From positions 806,001 through 870,000 of the forward strand of contig CAZHDY010000001.1 of NCBI GenBank assembly GCA_964531025.1: a stretch of 64,000 bases of DNA. The letters are read 5' to 3'. This document shows positions 33,270-41,231 of this stretch, one piece after another. The notes beneath the pieces are model-generated. The model saw nothing but the letters and a program-made list of their open reading frames with translations, ran no database searches and was not told the DNA's origin. The position numbers were made by a program, and so were the translations under genes. This stretch comes from CALMEC01 sp964531025. Its GTDB lineage: Bacteria > Actinomycetota > Thermoleophilia > Miltoncostaeales > Miltoncostaeaceae. Each line of letters opens with the position of its first letter. The stretch's first letter is position 1.

Positions 33270-34166
33270 CTACCCCGTCGTTCGTCTGAGCAGGTTCTCG
33301 AGAGCCGAACGCACGTCCGGGTAATGGAACGTAAAGCCCGTCTCCTCCAGCACCGCCGGCACCACACGCTGGCCCGTGGTGATGATGGACGCGGACTCAC
33401 CCATGACCGCTCGCACGAGGACACGTGGAGCGGGAAGGAACGACGGGCGCCTCACGATCTTTCCCAGGGCGCTCACGAAGTCCCGCTGACGCACCGCACG
33501 CGGCGCGACGACGTTCATGGCACCGCTGATGTCAGAGGTGGTGATCGCATGGCGAAGCGCGGCGACGGCGTCGGCCAGGTGGACCCATGAGAGCCACTGG
33601 CGGCCACCGGCGATCGGACCGACGAGGCCCAGCCGGGCCGGGAGCAGCATCCGTTTGAGGGCACCCCCGTGAGCGGCCAGCACGATGCCCATACGTGTCC
33701 GCACGACCCGGCACCCGTCCCCCTCCGCCCGTTGCGCGGCGGCCTCCCACGCGACGCAGACGTCGGCGAGGAAGCCGGTCCCATGGGCAGCCCGTTCGGT
33801 CACCGGAGCCTCTCCCGCCCCGTAGTAACCCACGGCGCTGCCGTTGACCAGCACGGGAACCGTCGCCGCCCGCACCGCATCGGCCACATACTCGGTCAGA
33901 CGGACACGACTCTCGAAGATCTCGTCCTTGGCGCCGCGCGTCCACCGCTGGTCGATACTCGCCCCGGCCAGGTTGACCACCGCGTCGCAGCCGTCGATGG
34001 CGGCCGGATCCAACGGGGACCGGGCGTCCCATCGCACGCTCGTGCGACCCGCGATGCCGCCACCCCCACCACGACTGATGGCAATCACATGATGGCCGTC
34101 CTCGCGCAGGGCCGTATCCAACGCATGGCCGATGAGGCCCGTGGATCCGAGGATGGCGACCTTCAT
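33270..34166 (-). CDS. TIGR01777-type (SDR39U1) NAD(P)-binding epimerase-like protein
   Basis: A 298-residue extended short-chain dehydrogenase of the SDR39U1/YfcH type. It has the Rossmann loop MKVAILGSTGLIGHAL, CDAVVNLAGASIDQRWT, and NGSAVGYYG in place of a YxxxK dyad. WLSWVHLADAVAALRHAI, AMNVVAP and the C-terminal DUF1731-like ending GFTFHYPDVRSALENLL are also diagnostic. The function is unestablished. It overlaps the upstream gene by four bases (ATGA). Confidence 0.88.
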   Translation of the reverse strand: MKVAILGSTGLIGHALDTALREDGHHVIAISRGGGGGIAGRTSVRWDARSPLDPAAIDGCDAVVNLAGASIDQRWTRGAKDEIFESRVRLTEYVADAVRAATVPVLVNGSAVGYYGAGEAPVTERAAHGTGFLADVCVAWEAAAQRAEGDGCRVVRTRMGIVLAAHGGALKRMLLPARLGLVGPIAGGRQWLSWVHLADAVAALRHAITTSDISGAMNVVAPRAVRQRDFVSALGKIVRRPSFLPAPRVLVRAVMGESASIITTGQRVVPAVLEETGFTFHYPDVRSALENLLRRTTG

Positions 34167-34651
34167 GATTCGCCTTCGCCACCGTCCTGGTCGCCGATGG
34201 CCGATGCGATCTCGCCTTCGAGGAACTCGAGCAGGCTGGCGGCGTCGATACCCGGGGAGGCCGTCGACCACGCCATGGTCAGTGACACCATCGCCTGGTT
34301 GGCCATCCACACCTTGAGTCGTCCGACGGCGGCTGCGGCGGCACTGCCGTCGACGTCGGCGAGGGCGATGACGAGCGTGCGGGGACCGATGCGCCAGACT
34401 CGGTCGGTCTTGCGGATCACGTTGGCGAGCGCCGTCGCGAGCCGTACCGTGAAGGCGGAACGCCCCGTCCGCGTGATCTGGATCATCACCAGCGACACGT
34501 GCCGGTGGAGTTTCTCGGCCGTCTCGAGAACCCCGTCGAGGACCCCGCGGAACTCGTCGCGGTCGGTCAGGTCACTGGTCGGCGGAGCGGCCGGCAGAAG
34601 CGGGCTGCGGCCCTTGCTGCGCCGAACAGGTGTCTCATCGACACTACTCAC
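34163..34651 (-). CDS. Degenerate GGDEF-like domain protein
   Basis: A 162-residue protein. From about residue 48 the pattern LVMIQITRTGRSAFTVRLATALANVIRKTDRVWRIGPRTLVIALADVDGSAAAAAVGRL follows the nucleotide-cyclase (GGDEF) fold, but RIGPRTL stands where GGDEF should be, so it cannot be an active diguanylate cyclase. The N-terminal 30 residues look disordered. It is coupled to the SDR gene downstream. It could bind nucleotides or act as a regulatory relic. Confidence 0.55.
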   Translation of the reverse strand: MSSVDETPVRRSKGRSPLLPAAPPTSDLTDRDEFRGVLDGVLETAEKLHRHVSLVMIQITRTGRSAFTVRLATALANVIRKTDRVWRIGPRTLVIALADVDGSAAAAAVGRLKVWMANQAMVSLTMAWSTASPGIDAASLLEFLEGEIASAIGDQDGGEGES

Positions 34652-34744
34652 GGGACCCGGGCATCGGACATGCGTCGAACACGTCCGGATGATGTCATGT
34701 CATAACGGTGAATGACAGGCCATTCGCCATCTCCCGCGGGACTC

Positions 34745-35203
34745 CTACTGGGCCAGAGCGGCACCGCGGAGCGGGGTCAGTGCCACAAGCAACCCACCGT
34801 CATGGTCGTATGCGGGAAAGAGGTCCAGGGTCGCCCGCCGCGTCTCGCCCAGACCATTCGGAGAATACGAACAGGGAACATCCAGAACCCTCACACCCCA
34901 CTCCAAACTCCTGGCAATCGGATCGTCCTCGTCGTCGAAGGCGATGCGGAGAAGCGTCGTGATCTCGTGCCCGATCATGTCGGGTTCGTGGTAGCCGGTG
35001 GCGGCGACGGCGCCGTGTCCGGCGGCGATCACGATACGAGACTGATCGCAGACGACAAGCCCCGTGCGCGGACCGGGGTAGTAGTCGTCGAGGAGCTCGA
35101 AGAGGAAGCCGAAGCCACAGCTGGGGCATCCCTGTGGCTGGTGTCCTGCGTGCCGGTCGGCGATCGAACGGCGGCCGCAGCCTGGGCAGATGAAGAGTGG
35201 CAC
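34745..35203 (-). CDS. Zinc-ribbon plus PAS-like protein
   Basis: A 152-residue protein. An N-terminal ribbon (FICPGCGRRSIAD ... GCPSCGFGF, two CxxC pairs about 20 apart) is followed by a PAS-like domain: GLVVCDQSRIVIAAGHGAVAATGYHEPDMIGHEITTLL, with the classic 'G..D....I' pattern, and a closing strand GGLLVALTPL. No output domain is attached. It may be a small redox or zinc sensor; the partner is unknown. Confidence 0.6.
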   Translation of the reverse strand: MPLFICPGCGRRSIADRHAGHQPQGCPSCGFGFLFELLDDYYPGPRTGLVVCDQSRIVIAAGHGAVAATGYHEPDMIGHEITTLLRIAFDDEDDPIARSLEWGVRVLDVPCSYSPNGLGETRRATLDLFPAYDHDGGLLVALTPLRGAALAQ

Positions 35204-35333
35204 CGGGTCAGGATAGGACGGATGCGCCGACCGGCGTCCGATGCGCGGCGTCTCAGACCCGGCCCTCCGCGCGGGCGCCGCGGAGTACGTTACGAGTGCC
35301 GGGAATCAGTGTCCGTGAGGAGGCCGACACCAG

Positions 35334-35696
35334 GTGGATGTGGACGTGCGAATCGGACGGGTCTACGACCCTGTGAGCCCGGAGGACGGGCAACGGGTTC
35401 TCGTCGATCGGCTCTGGCCACGCGGCATGCGCCGCGACGATCCCCGGGTCGGCAAGTGGATGCGGGACGCGGCGCCATCGACAGAGCTGCGACGCTGGTA
35501 CGGACATGCCCCCGAGCGGTTCGAGGAGTTCCGAACCCGGTACGAGGCAGAGCTCGCGACGGGTACCGCGCATGACGCCGTCCTTCGGCTGCGCACCATG
35601 GCGGGCAAGGGGCCCATCACCCTCCTGACGGCCACCAAGGACCTGGCCCACAGCGAGGTGCCCGTCCTGGCGCAGGTGGTCGCCGACGTCGGCTGA
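35334..35696 (+). CDS. DUF488 family protein
   Basis: A 120-residue DUF488 protein. RVLVDRLWPRGMRRDD, KWMRDAAPSTELRRWYGHAPERFEEFRTRYEAEL and PITLLTATKDLAHSEVPVL are the hallmarks of this widespread family of unknown biochemical function. It starts at GTG 35334 with GAGGAGG 10 bases upstream. Monocistronic. Confidence 0.88.
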   Translation: MDVDVRIGRVYDPVSPEDGQRVLVDRLWPRGMRRDDPRVGKWMRDAAPSTELRRWYGHAPERFEEFRTRYEAELATGTAHDAVLRLRTMAGKGPITLLTATKDLAHSEVPVLAQVVADVG

Positions 35697-35772
35697 CCAC
35701 GTCAGGGATTACTTGCCACGCCTGGCGCGACGAAGACTCGATCGCCACTGCTCATCCGCATGTTCCCGAGCC

Positions 35773-35814
35773 CCGGTGTCCTACCTGGTGCCAGGGCACC
35801 CCGTAGGACACCGG
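35773..35814 (+). repeat. Family B hairpin, site 2 (solo)
   Basis: A 42-base near-perfect hairpin. Its arms are CCGGTGTCCTACCTGGTGCC and GGGCACCCCGTAGGACACCGG, nearly the same sequence as the right hairpin of site 1. The GAAATACCTG core is absent. It lies between convergent genes and may also act as a terminator. Confidence 0.7.
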
Positions 35815-35854
35815 AAGTCGCGCAGGCGCCACTTGAGCGCCCGCACCGTCCGTC

Positions 35855-37786
35855 CTACGGGCGAACGTCCGGAGGTATCACCGCAGTCCGCCACGGACGC
35901 CGGCCCGGCTCGGTGGTGCCCGGAAGCTCCCACCGCCAGACCGGCAGGCCGAGGGGAGCACCCTGCATCCTCTGGATGCCCGCGGCCAGTTCCACCAGGC
36001 CGCTCGGCGTGTCGAGCGCCTTGGGGTACATGACCTGGCCGGCGAAGGCGATGACCTGACCGGATCCCACGGTGCGCCGGATCGTAGCCGGGCTTCCGAA
36101 GCGCGTCACCCCGATGACGGTGGCGTCGGCCGGAGGCGACACGAACTTGCCGCCCGGTGACATCGCCACGTTGATCGGACTGCTGGGACCACCGGCGCCG
36201 AATGCGCCCGCGCTCAGGGTGATCGGCCCCGTCGCGGGAGCGATGTCGCTGCCGATGAGGGCGGCCCGCACGTCCGGCATGGGCTGCCCCTGCGGGGTCC
36301 ACGTGAACGCGTGCGGATCCGTCACCACCAGCGTGCCGCCGGCGCGGACCCACGCGAGCAGGTCGTCCGCCATCTTGCGATCGATGATGTCGGCGCGCGG
36401 AAGGTAGACGGTGGTGGCACGCGCGAGGCGCGCCGGATCGGTCTGCAGGCGGGTGTCCGAGTCGAACACGAACGACGATCCGGCCAGCTCGCCCAGTGCC
36501 GAGTAGGTGGTGTACATGGCGTCGGCACGCGTACGGTTGCGCACAGCGAACGGTTCGTGCGTGCGCCCCTGCGCCTCGCTGGCGGTGTTGTAGACCAGCA
36601 CGGTGCGCGGATCGGACGGGGCATCCGGCACCCGTGTGCCCTTCATCGCCGCGGCAACCTTCATCATCTCGGCGTAGAGCCTGGGATCGCTGATGCGCGG
36701 GTTGGTCTCGGAGTAGAGCGTGATGTCCGTCGCACCCGCGCGCAGGGCCTGCGAGGTCCAGGTCCACAGATCCGGTGGCTGCACCTTGTAGCCCTGGTAC
36801 GGGAAGGCCTGCACGATGGTCCTCACACGCTTACCCGTGAGGTCGTACATGAACTTGCTGCCGAAGCCGGGGTTGTATCGGCCGCGTCCCGGGTTCTTGG
36901 CCTCGTCGTACGAGACGTAGGGGTCCAGTTCCACCACGTCGGCGAACTCCGCGAGGCGCGTGTAGTCCCAGGGCATGAACCCGTCGATGAACGCATAGTC
37001 GTTGGGGCTCACGACGGCCGTGGGGTCGAGCTGCCGGATGAGGTCGACCTGCCCCTTGCGCACGGTGAAGAAGCGGTCGCTGGCCCAGCGGTTGAACGCG
37101 ACCCACTTGAGGCCCTCGCGCGGATCCTCCGTCTCGGGAGCACTCGACTTCGGTGGCGGCATGCCGTACGTCCGGCGGATGGTCGCCGTCATCTGACGCG
37201 CGTAGGCCGTCTTCTCGGCGGGGCCGGCCGGCGGGAAGATCATGGGCTCGTCGACGCCGTTGTAGTAGTTCTTGTACGGCAGGTTCCGGTAGCGCGGGAC
37301 GAGCCGCCGGATCTCCGCCTTCGCCGCGCGATCCCATCCGGGGCTCACCATCAGCCACCGCCGCGCCGGGATTCCGTTCTTGATGTTCCAGGCGCGGTGC
37401 CACTTCCTGTCACGCCCCAGCTGGGCTACGCGGAGGTCGAGGTTAACGTCCCACTTCATGCCGTACGCGGTGTGCAGACGCATGAAGTTGTTCGGATTGA
37501 ACCAGCCCTTGATGGGCTCGCTCGGATGCAGCGGCAGGTCGAAGGGCAACGCGGCACCGCCCGAGTACCACATGCCGTTCTGACCGGCGTTCTCCAGCAC
37601 ACGGTTCATCAGCCGCGTCCACTGCGCAGCCGTATACGGATTGCGCTTCTCGCTCCACCCCGGCACCAGCTTGATCCGCAGATCATGGCCCCAGGTGAAC
37701 GTGTTGCCCACCGGTCGATCCGCCAGTGCGGCGGCAGGCAGCGTGAACGATCCGGCGAGAGCGAGGGCGAGAATCCGTGTGCGCAT
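35855..37786 (-). CDS. Secreted glycoside-hydrolase-like protein (beta-galactosidase-trimerisation-like C-terminus)
   Basis: A 643-residue exported protein. MRTRILALALAGSFTLPAAALA is the signal peptide. The first 400 residues read like a TIM barrel (MWYSGGAALPFDLPLHPSEPIKGWFNPNNF ... NYYNGVDEPMIFPP ... VVELDPYVSYDE ... ATDITLYSETNPRIS). The C-terminal part (TVLVYNTASEAQGRTHEP ... ARATTVYLPRADIIDRKMADDLLAWVRAGGTLVVTDPHAF) matches the GATase1-like domain of GH42 enzymes. The acid pair for catalysis might be DEPMIF and ELDPYV, but this is a guess. Substrate unknown; monocistronic. Confidence 0.6.
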   Translation of the reverse strand: MRTRILALALAGSFTLPAAALADRPVGNTFTWGHDLRIKLVPGWSEKRNPYTAAQWTRLMNRVLENAGQNGMWYSGGAALPFDLPLHPSEPIKGWFNPNNFMRLHTAYGMKWDVNLDLRVAQLGRDRKWHRAWNIKNGIPARRWLMVSPGWDRAAKAEIRRLVPRYRNLPYKNYYNGVDEPMIFPPAGPAEKTAYARQMTATIRRTYGMPPPKSSAPETEDPREGLKWVAFNRWASDRFFTVRKGQVDLIRQLDPTAVVSPNDYAFIDGFMPWDYTRLAEFADVVELDPYVSYDEAKNPGRGRYNPGFGSKFMYDLTGKRVRTIVQAFPYQGYKVQPPDLWTWTSQALRAGATDITLYSETNPRISDPRLYAEMMKVAAAMKGTRVPDAPSDPRTVLVYNTASEAQGRTHEPFAVRNRTRADAMYTTYSALGELAGSSFVFDSDTRLQTDPARLARATTVYLPRADIIDRKMADDLLAWVRAGGTLVVTDPHAFTWTPQGQPMPDVRAALIGSDIAPATGPITLSAGAFGAGGPSSPINVAMSPGGKFVSPPADATVIGVTRFGSPATIRRTVGSGQVIAFAGQVMYPKALDTPSGLVELAAGIQRMQGAPLGLPVWRWELPGTTEPGRRPWRTAVIPPDVRP

Positions 37787-37859
37787 GACGGGCATTCTGC
37801 CTGCGCGCCCCGCCGAGGTCGGGTTCCGGTGTCCCCTCAACGGGGGTACCGGCACGGGA

Positions 37860-38705
37860 TCAGATGGCGAAGTCGGACGGGATCGCGCGCTGCACGGTGC
37901 GCCACAGGCCGCCGGCCGACTCCGCGTCGCCGACGTCCATACGGGCGGTCAGGCCGAGCGTGTCGGAGCGAAGTCCCAACCTCAGGGTCTCCAGCGAGAT
38001 GACCTCGTCCGGTGCGATGTTCCCCAGGTTGACATTCGGTCCGAACTGGGAGATGAACCAGACCTGCTGGGCCTTCTGGGGCGCCTCGAAGAGGAAGCGC
38101 GTCGGATCGACATGATCGACCAGTTCGTCCACGAGTCCCTGCCGCACCTCACCGTTCTGGCGGAAGATACCGGCGGTACCCGTCTCGCGGGCCTCGGTGA
38201 TGACCTTCCAGGAGCCGGCCTCGATCTCGGTGCGCACGGCCTCCACCCACTTGTACGGCGCGAGGATGGTGTTGGCGTCCTTGGACCCGACCTCCGACAG
38301 GACCGTGAAGTCCTCGGCGAACGACCGGATCAGCTCCAGCTTCTCATCGTGGGGGATCTCGATGGTGCCGTCCGAGACCTCGACGTGGGTAAGACCGAGC
38401 TTGCTCACCCAGGTGCGGTACTCGTCCACCCGGTCCTGAGCGATGGCCGCCTCCAGCAGCGTTCCGCCCAACACCACAGGCACGCCGAGGTCACGGTAGA
38501 GCGCCAGTTTCTCGCGGAGGTTCTTCGTCACATAGGACGTGCCCCATCCGAGCTTCACGATGTCCACGTAGTCGCCGCAGGTGTCGAACCACTCGGCGAT
38601 CTGGGTCAGCGTCTGCCCCTTGTCGATCACGTGCGTCAGCCCGAGATCGCGGGGCTTCTCGGTCCTCTCCGGGAGTGTCAGAAAAGTCGGTCGATCCATG
38701 ATCAC
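37860..38705 (-). CDS. comA: ComA-type phosphosulfolactate synthase
   Basis: ComA adds sulfite to phosphoenolpyruvate to give (R)-2-phospho-3-sulfolactate, first step of one coenzyme M route and of sulfolactate synthesis. The 281-residue protein shows GLTHVIDKGQTLTQIAEWFDTCGDYVDIVKLGWGTS, VPVVLGGTLLEAAI, THVEVSDGTIEIPHDEKLELI, VLSEVGSKD and NVNLGNIAPDEVISLETLRLGLRSDT, all characteristic. GTG 38705 overlaps the flavoprotein stop by four bases; ATG 38699 is two codons later. No comB or comC is in the window, so the end product is open. Confidence 0.88.
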   Translation of the reverse strand: MIMDRPTFLTLPERTEKPRDLGLTHVIDKGQTLTQIAEWFDTCGDYVDIVKLGWGTSYVTKNLREKLALYRDLGVPVVLGGTLLEAAIAQDRVDEYRTWVSKLGLTHVEVSDGTIEIPHDEKLELIRSFAEDFTVLSEVGSKDANTILAPYKWVEAVRTEIEAGSWKVITEARETGTAGIFRQNGEVRQGLVDELVDHVDPTRFLFEAPQKAQQVWFISQFGPNVNLGNIAPDEVISLETLRLGLRSDTLGLTARMDVGDAESAGGLWRTVQRAIPSDFAI

Positions 38706-39976
38706 GTCACCTCGCTCGCCGTTGGCTGATCGCGGTCGGATCGACCGCTGTCCCGCTTCGTCTGCGCACTCCGGGCCGCAGCCCGTCCCGCGCGCCTGCC
38801 GAACACGATGATGTCCAGCAGGGAGTTCCCCATGAGCCGGTTGGTCCCATGGACCCCGCCGGTGATCTCACCCGCCGCGTAGATCCCCGAGAGGGTGGTG
38901 CTTCCCGTCTTATCGATGAGAAGGCCGCCGTTGCGGTAGTGGAGCACCGGGTAGACCAGCACACGTTCCCGGGTGATGTCGATGCCCGCCCGCCCGTAGC
39001 GCCGCGCCACATATGCCAGGCGCTCGGCGCAGAAGCCGGAGCCGTTCTCCCGGTCGATGGCCGTGGTGTCGAGCCAGACCGCGGACCGCCCGTTGGGAGC
39101 CGTCACTCCGCGTCCGGCAGCGACCACCTCCACAATGGCGTCGGCGACCGCATCGCGCGGTGCCAGCTCGTCGACGAATCTGTCGCCGTTTACGTCGTGC
39201 AGCGTGGCCCCGAGGGCGCGGGTGGTCTCGGGGAGGGCGTACCCCGCGAGTGCTTCGGGCCAGACCGATCCCGTCGGGTGGTACTGCCACGAGTCCAGGT
39301 GGACCGCCTCCGCGCCGAGCGCGATGGCCAGGTTGAGCACCTCGGGGGTGGCGTCCGAGTGGTTCGTACTGCCGATGCCACGGGCCCGCGCCTCACCCGA
39401 CAGCCCTCCCCCGGCGGCCAGGACCACCGAGCCGGCGACGATGCGAGCCGGTCCGTCGCGCCGGGTGATCGTGGCGCACCAGGCGTCGCCGTCGCGTTCG
39501 AGGTCGCTGAGCTCGCTCGACTCCCAGATGTCCGCGCCCGACGCGCGGACCGCACCTCGCAGAGCGCGCACCATCTCGGCACCGGTGCGCTCGCCGCTCT
39601 GAAGCAGCCGGGGACATCGGGCGCCGCCGCATCGGATGACGCGGTAGCGGCCATCCTCACGCGCGAACTCGACGCCCAGCGAATCGAGCCAGGCGATGGC
39701 GTCGGGTCCGTCCTCCACCAGGGCACGAACCAGCTCCGGTCGCGCCTCGTCGTGTCCGGCCGCAAGGGTGTCCTCGAAGTGGGCCTCCGTCGTGTCGTCG
39801 ACGCCGACCGCGGCCTGGATACCGCCCTGCGCCTTGCCCGTGTTGGAGGCACCGAGTGCCGACTTGGTCACGAGGACCACCGTGGCACCGGCATCCCGGG
39901 CGGCAACGGTCGCGCTCATGCCGGCTCCACCGCTGCCGACGACGAGCACGTCACAGTGAGTCGAGGACGAGGCCAT
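38702..39976 (-). CDS. FAD-dependent fumarate reductase/L-aspartate oxidase-family protein
   Basis: A 424-residue flavoprotein. It has the FAD loop CDVLVVGSGGAGMSATVAARDAG, KSALGASNTGKAQGGIQAAVG, VVLAAGGGLSGEARARG, LDSWQYHPTGSVWPEA with the catalytic-region QYHPT, and GIYAAGEITGGVHGTNRLMGNSLLDIIVFGRRAG. It lacks the C-terminal helical domain of true NadB (about 530 residues), and no nadA or nadC is near. Coupling to comA and the LysR gene upstream suggests it acts with ComA, perhaps on a sulfonate or another dicarboxylate-like substrate. This is inference. Confidence 0.8.
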   Translation of the reverse strand: MASSSTHCDVLVVGSGGAGMSATVAARDAGATVVLVTKSALGASNTGKAQGGIQAAVGVDDTTEAHFEDTLAAGHDEARPELVRALVEDGPDAIAWLDSLGVEFAREDGRYRVIRCGGARCPRLLQSGERTGAEMVRALRGAVRASGADIWESSELSDLERDGDAWCATITRRDGPARIVAGSVVLAAGGGLSGEARARGIGSTNHSDATPEVLNLAIALGAEAVHLDSWQYHPTGSVWPEALAGYALPETTRALGATLHDVNGDRFVDELAPRDAVADAIVEVVAAGRGVTAPNGRSAVWLDTTAIDRENGSGFCAERLAYVARRYGRAGIDITRERVLVYPVLHYRNGGLLIDKTGSTTLSGIYAAGEITGGVHGTNRLMGNSLLDIIVFGRRAGRAAARSAQTKRDSGRSDRDQPTASEVT

Positions 39977-40003
39977 CACCCCCTCAGCTTACCAATAGCT
40001 CTC

Positions 40004-40018
40004 ATAAACAAGGCTTAT
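40004..40018 (-). promoter_or_regulatory. Probable LysR-type operator before the flavoprotein-comA genes
   Basis: ATAA-N7-TTAT in an AT-rich patch (40004-40018) unlike the GC-rich surroundings. It fits the T-N11-A dyad bound by LysR regulators. It overlaps the LysR stop codon and lies about 28 bases before the flavoprotein start, so the regulator may control its downstream partners separately. Confidence 0.5.
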
Positions 40019-40926
40019 ACCTGGTCGCCGTTCGCACCGAGGCGCGGGGCCGCGAATTCGAGGAAGGCCTGCGTGACCCGCGACGGGGTCCGACCGACCG
40101 CCCGGACCGTGGCGAAGTCACGACGGAGATCCGACCCCGCCACCACGATGCCGGCCAGCCGTCCGTCGGCCAGTTCGGGCTCCACCGACCGACGCGAGGT
40201 GACGGTGATGCCGTAGCCGCCCATGACGGCGGCCTTGACCGATTGCTGCAGGCCGAGCTCCATCTCGACGGTGAGGTCCGACGGCCGTAGACCCGCCGCG
40301 CGAATGGCCTGTTCGAGGACATCGCGTACGCCGGACCCCCTCTGCTGGAGGATGACCGGATGCTTGACGAAGGTGGCGAGATCGATCGAGGTCTCGCGCG
40401 CCAGCGGATGGTCCGGAGGCGTGATGACGATGAGTTCGTCACTGATGAAGGGCGTCACCACCAGCCCTCGCTGCGGCCGGTCGGATCCCACGATGCCGAG
40501 CTCGAGTTCGCCGTCGACAACCTGCTGACAGATGGAACGGGTGTCGCTCACGATGAGGCTCACACCCACATCGGGATGGCGTCGGCGGAAGTCCCCGAGG
40601 ACGGGCGGCAGGAGCACCTCTCCCGGCCCGGTGGAGCTTCCGATGATCAGCTGCCCGGACACGCGCTCACTGGTCTCGCCGAGTTCGCGGTCGAGCTCCT
40701 CCTCCAGCGCGATCATCCGTCGCGCATAGGTGTCGAGGATCCGGCCGGCCTCGGTCAGCGAGGCGCCCCGACCATGGCGGTCGAGCAGCCGTTCGCCGAC
40801 GCGCTCTTCCAGCGATCGGATCTGTGCCGAGACGGCCGGCTGCGAGATGCCCAGTTCCTCGGCGGCCGCGGAGAACGAGCCGCGGTCCACGACCGCGCGG
40901 AAGGTGAGGAGGTACCGGAGGTCCAT
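40015..40926 (-). CDS. LysR-family transcriptional regulator
   Basis: A 303-residue LysR protein. The N-terminal helix-turn-helix MDLRYLLTFRAVVDRGSFSAAAEELGISQPAVSAQIRSLEERVGERLLDR is canonical. The effector domain (about 92-300: LIIGSSTGPGEVLLPPVLGDFRRRHPDVGVSLIVSD ... ELELGIVGSD ... VILQQRGSGVRDVLEQAI) resembles the CysL/CbbR-like branch linked to sulfur or carbon metabolism, which would suit the comA neighbour. It is the first gene of a same-strand set LysR-flavoprotein-ComA. Confidence 0.9.
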   Translation of the reverse strand: MDLRYLLTFRAVVDRGSFSAAAEELGISQPAVSAQIRSLEERVGERLLDRHGRGASLTEAGRILDTYARRMIALEEELDRELGETSERVSGQLIIGSSTGPGEVLLPPVLGDFRRRHPDVGVSLIVSDTRSICQQVVDGELELGIVGSDRPQRGLVVTPFISDELIVITPPDHPLARETSIDLATFVKHPVILQQRGSGVRDVLEQAIRAAGLRPSDLTVEMELGLQQSVKAAVMGGYGITVTSRRSVEPELADGRLAGIVVAGSDLRRDFATVRAVGRTPSRVTQAFLEFAAPRLGANGDQV

Positions 40927-41001
40927 TGACGCGGGATGCTACGAGGAACGGGCGACCGCCGCGTGCGCAGGTGCGCACCGTCAGCTCGCGTTCCGGGCGA
41001 T

Positions 41002-41132
41002 GGGGAAAGCCCTGTGTCAGACACGGGACTTTCCCACACCGTTCCTTCAGCGGCGAAATACCTGGTATCAAGCGTATTTCCGCATATCGCCGACAATGCC
41101 CGGAAAGTTTTGTGTCAGACACCAGGCTTTCC
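41002..41132 (+). repeat. Family B structured repeat, site 3
   Basis: Two hairpins with GTGTCAGACAC at the tip flank a core. The left one (41002-41034) has arms GGGAAAG...CTTTCCC. The right one (41102-41132) has arms GGAAAG...CTTTCC. The core (41052-41080) is GGCGAAATACCTGGTATC to GCGTATTTC, itself a hairpin. The order equals site 1, with CAGAC replacing CCAGG in the tips. It fills most of the 305-base gap between the LysR gene and the methyltransferase gene. Confidence 0.78.
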
Positions 41133-41231
41133 AGCACCCGAACAGACCGCCCACTTCCGTCCCCCGAACGCCTCCGGGTCCATTCCCCGAACCCGACGCG
41201 TTCCGACGCGCGGTCGCGGTATCGTCTGACC

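Noticed and set aside
38702..39976. Naming the flavoprotein NadB (L-aspartate oxidase)
   Set aside because: It lacks the C-terminal domain of NadB and no nadA or nadC gene is adjacent; its partner is comA instead.
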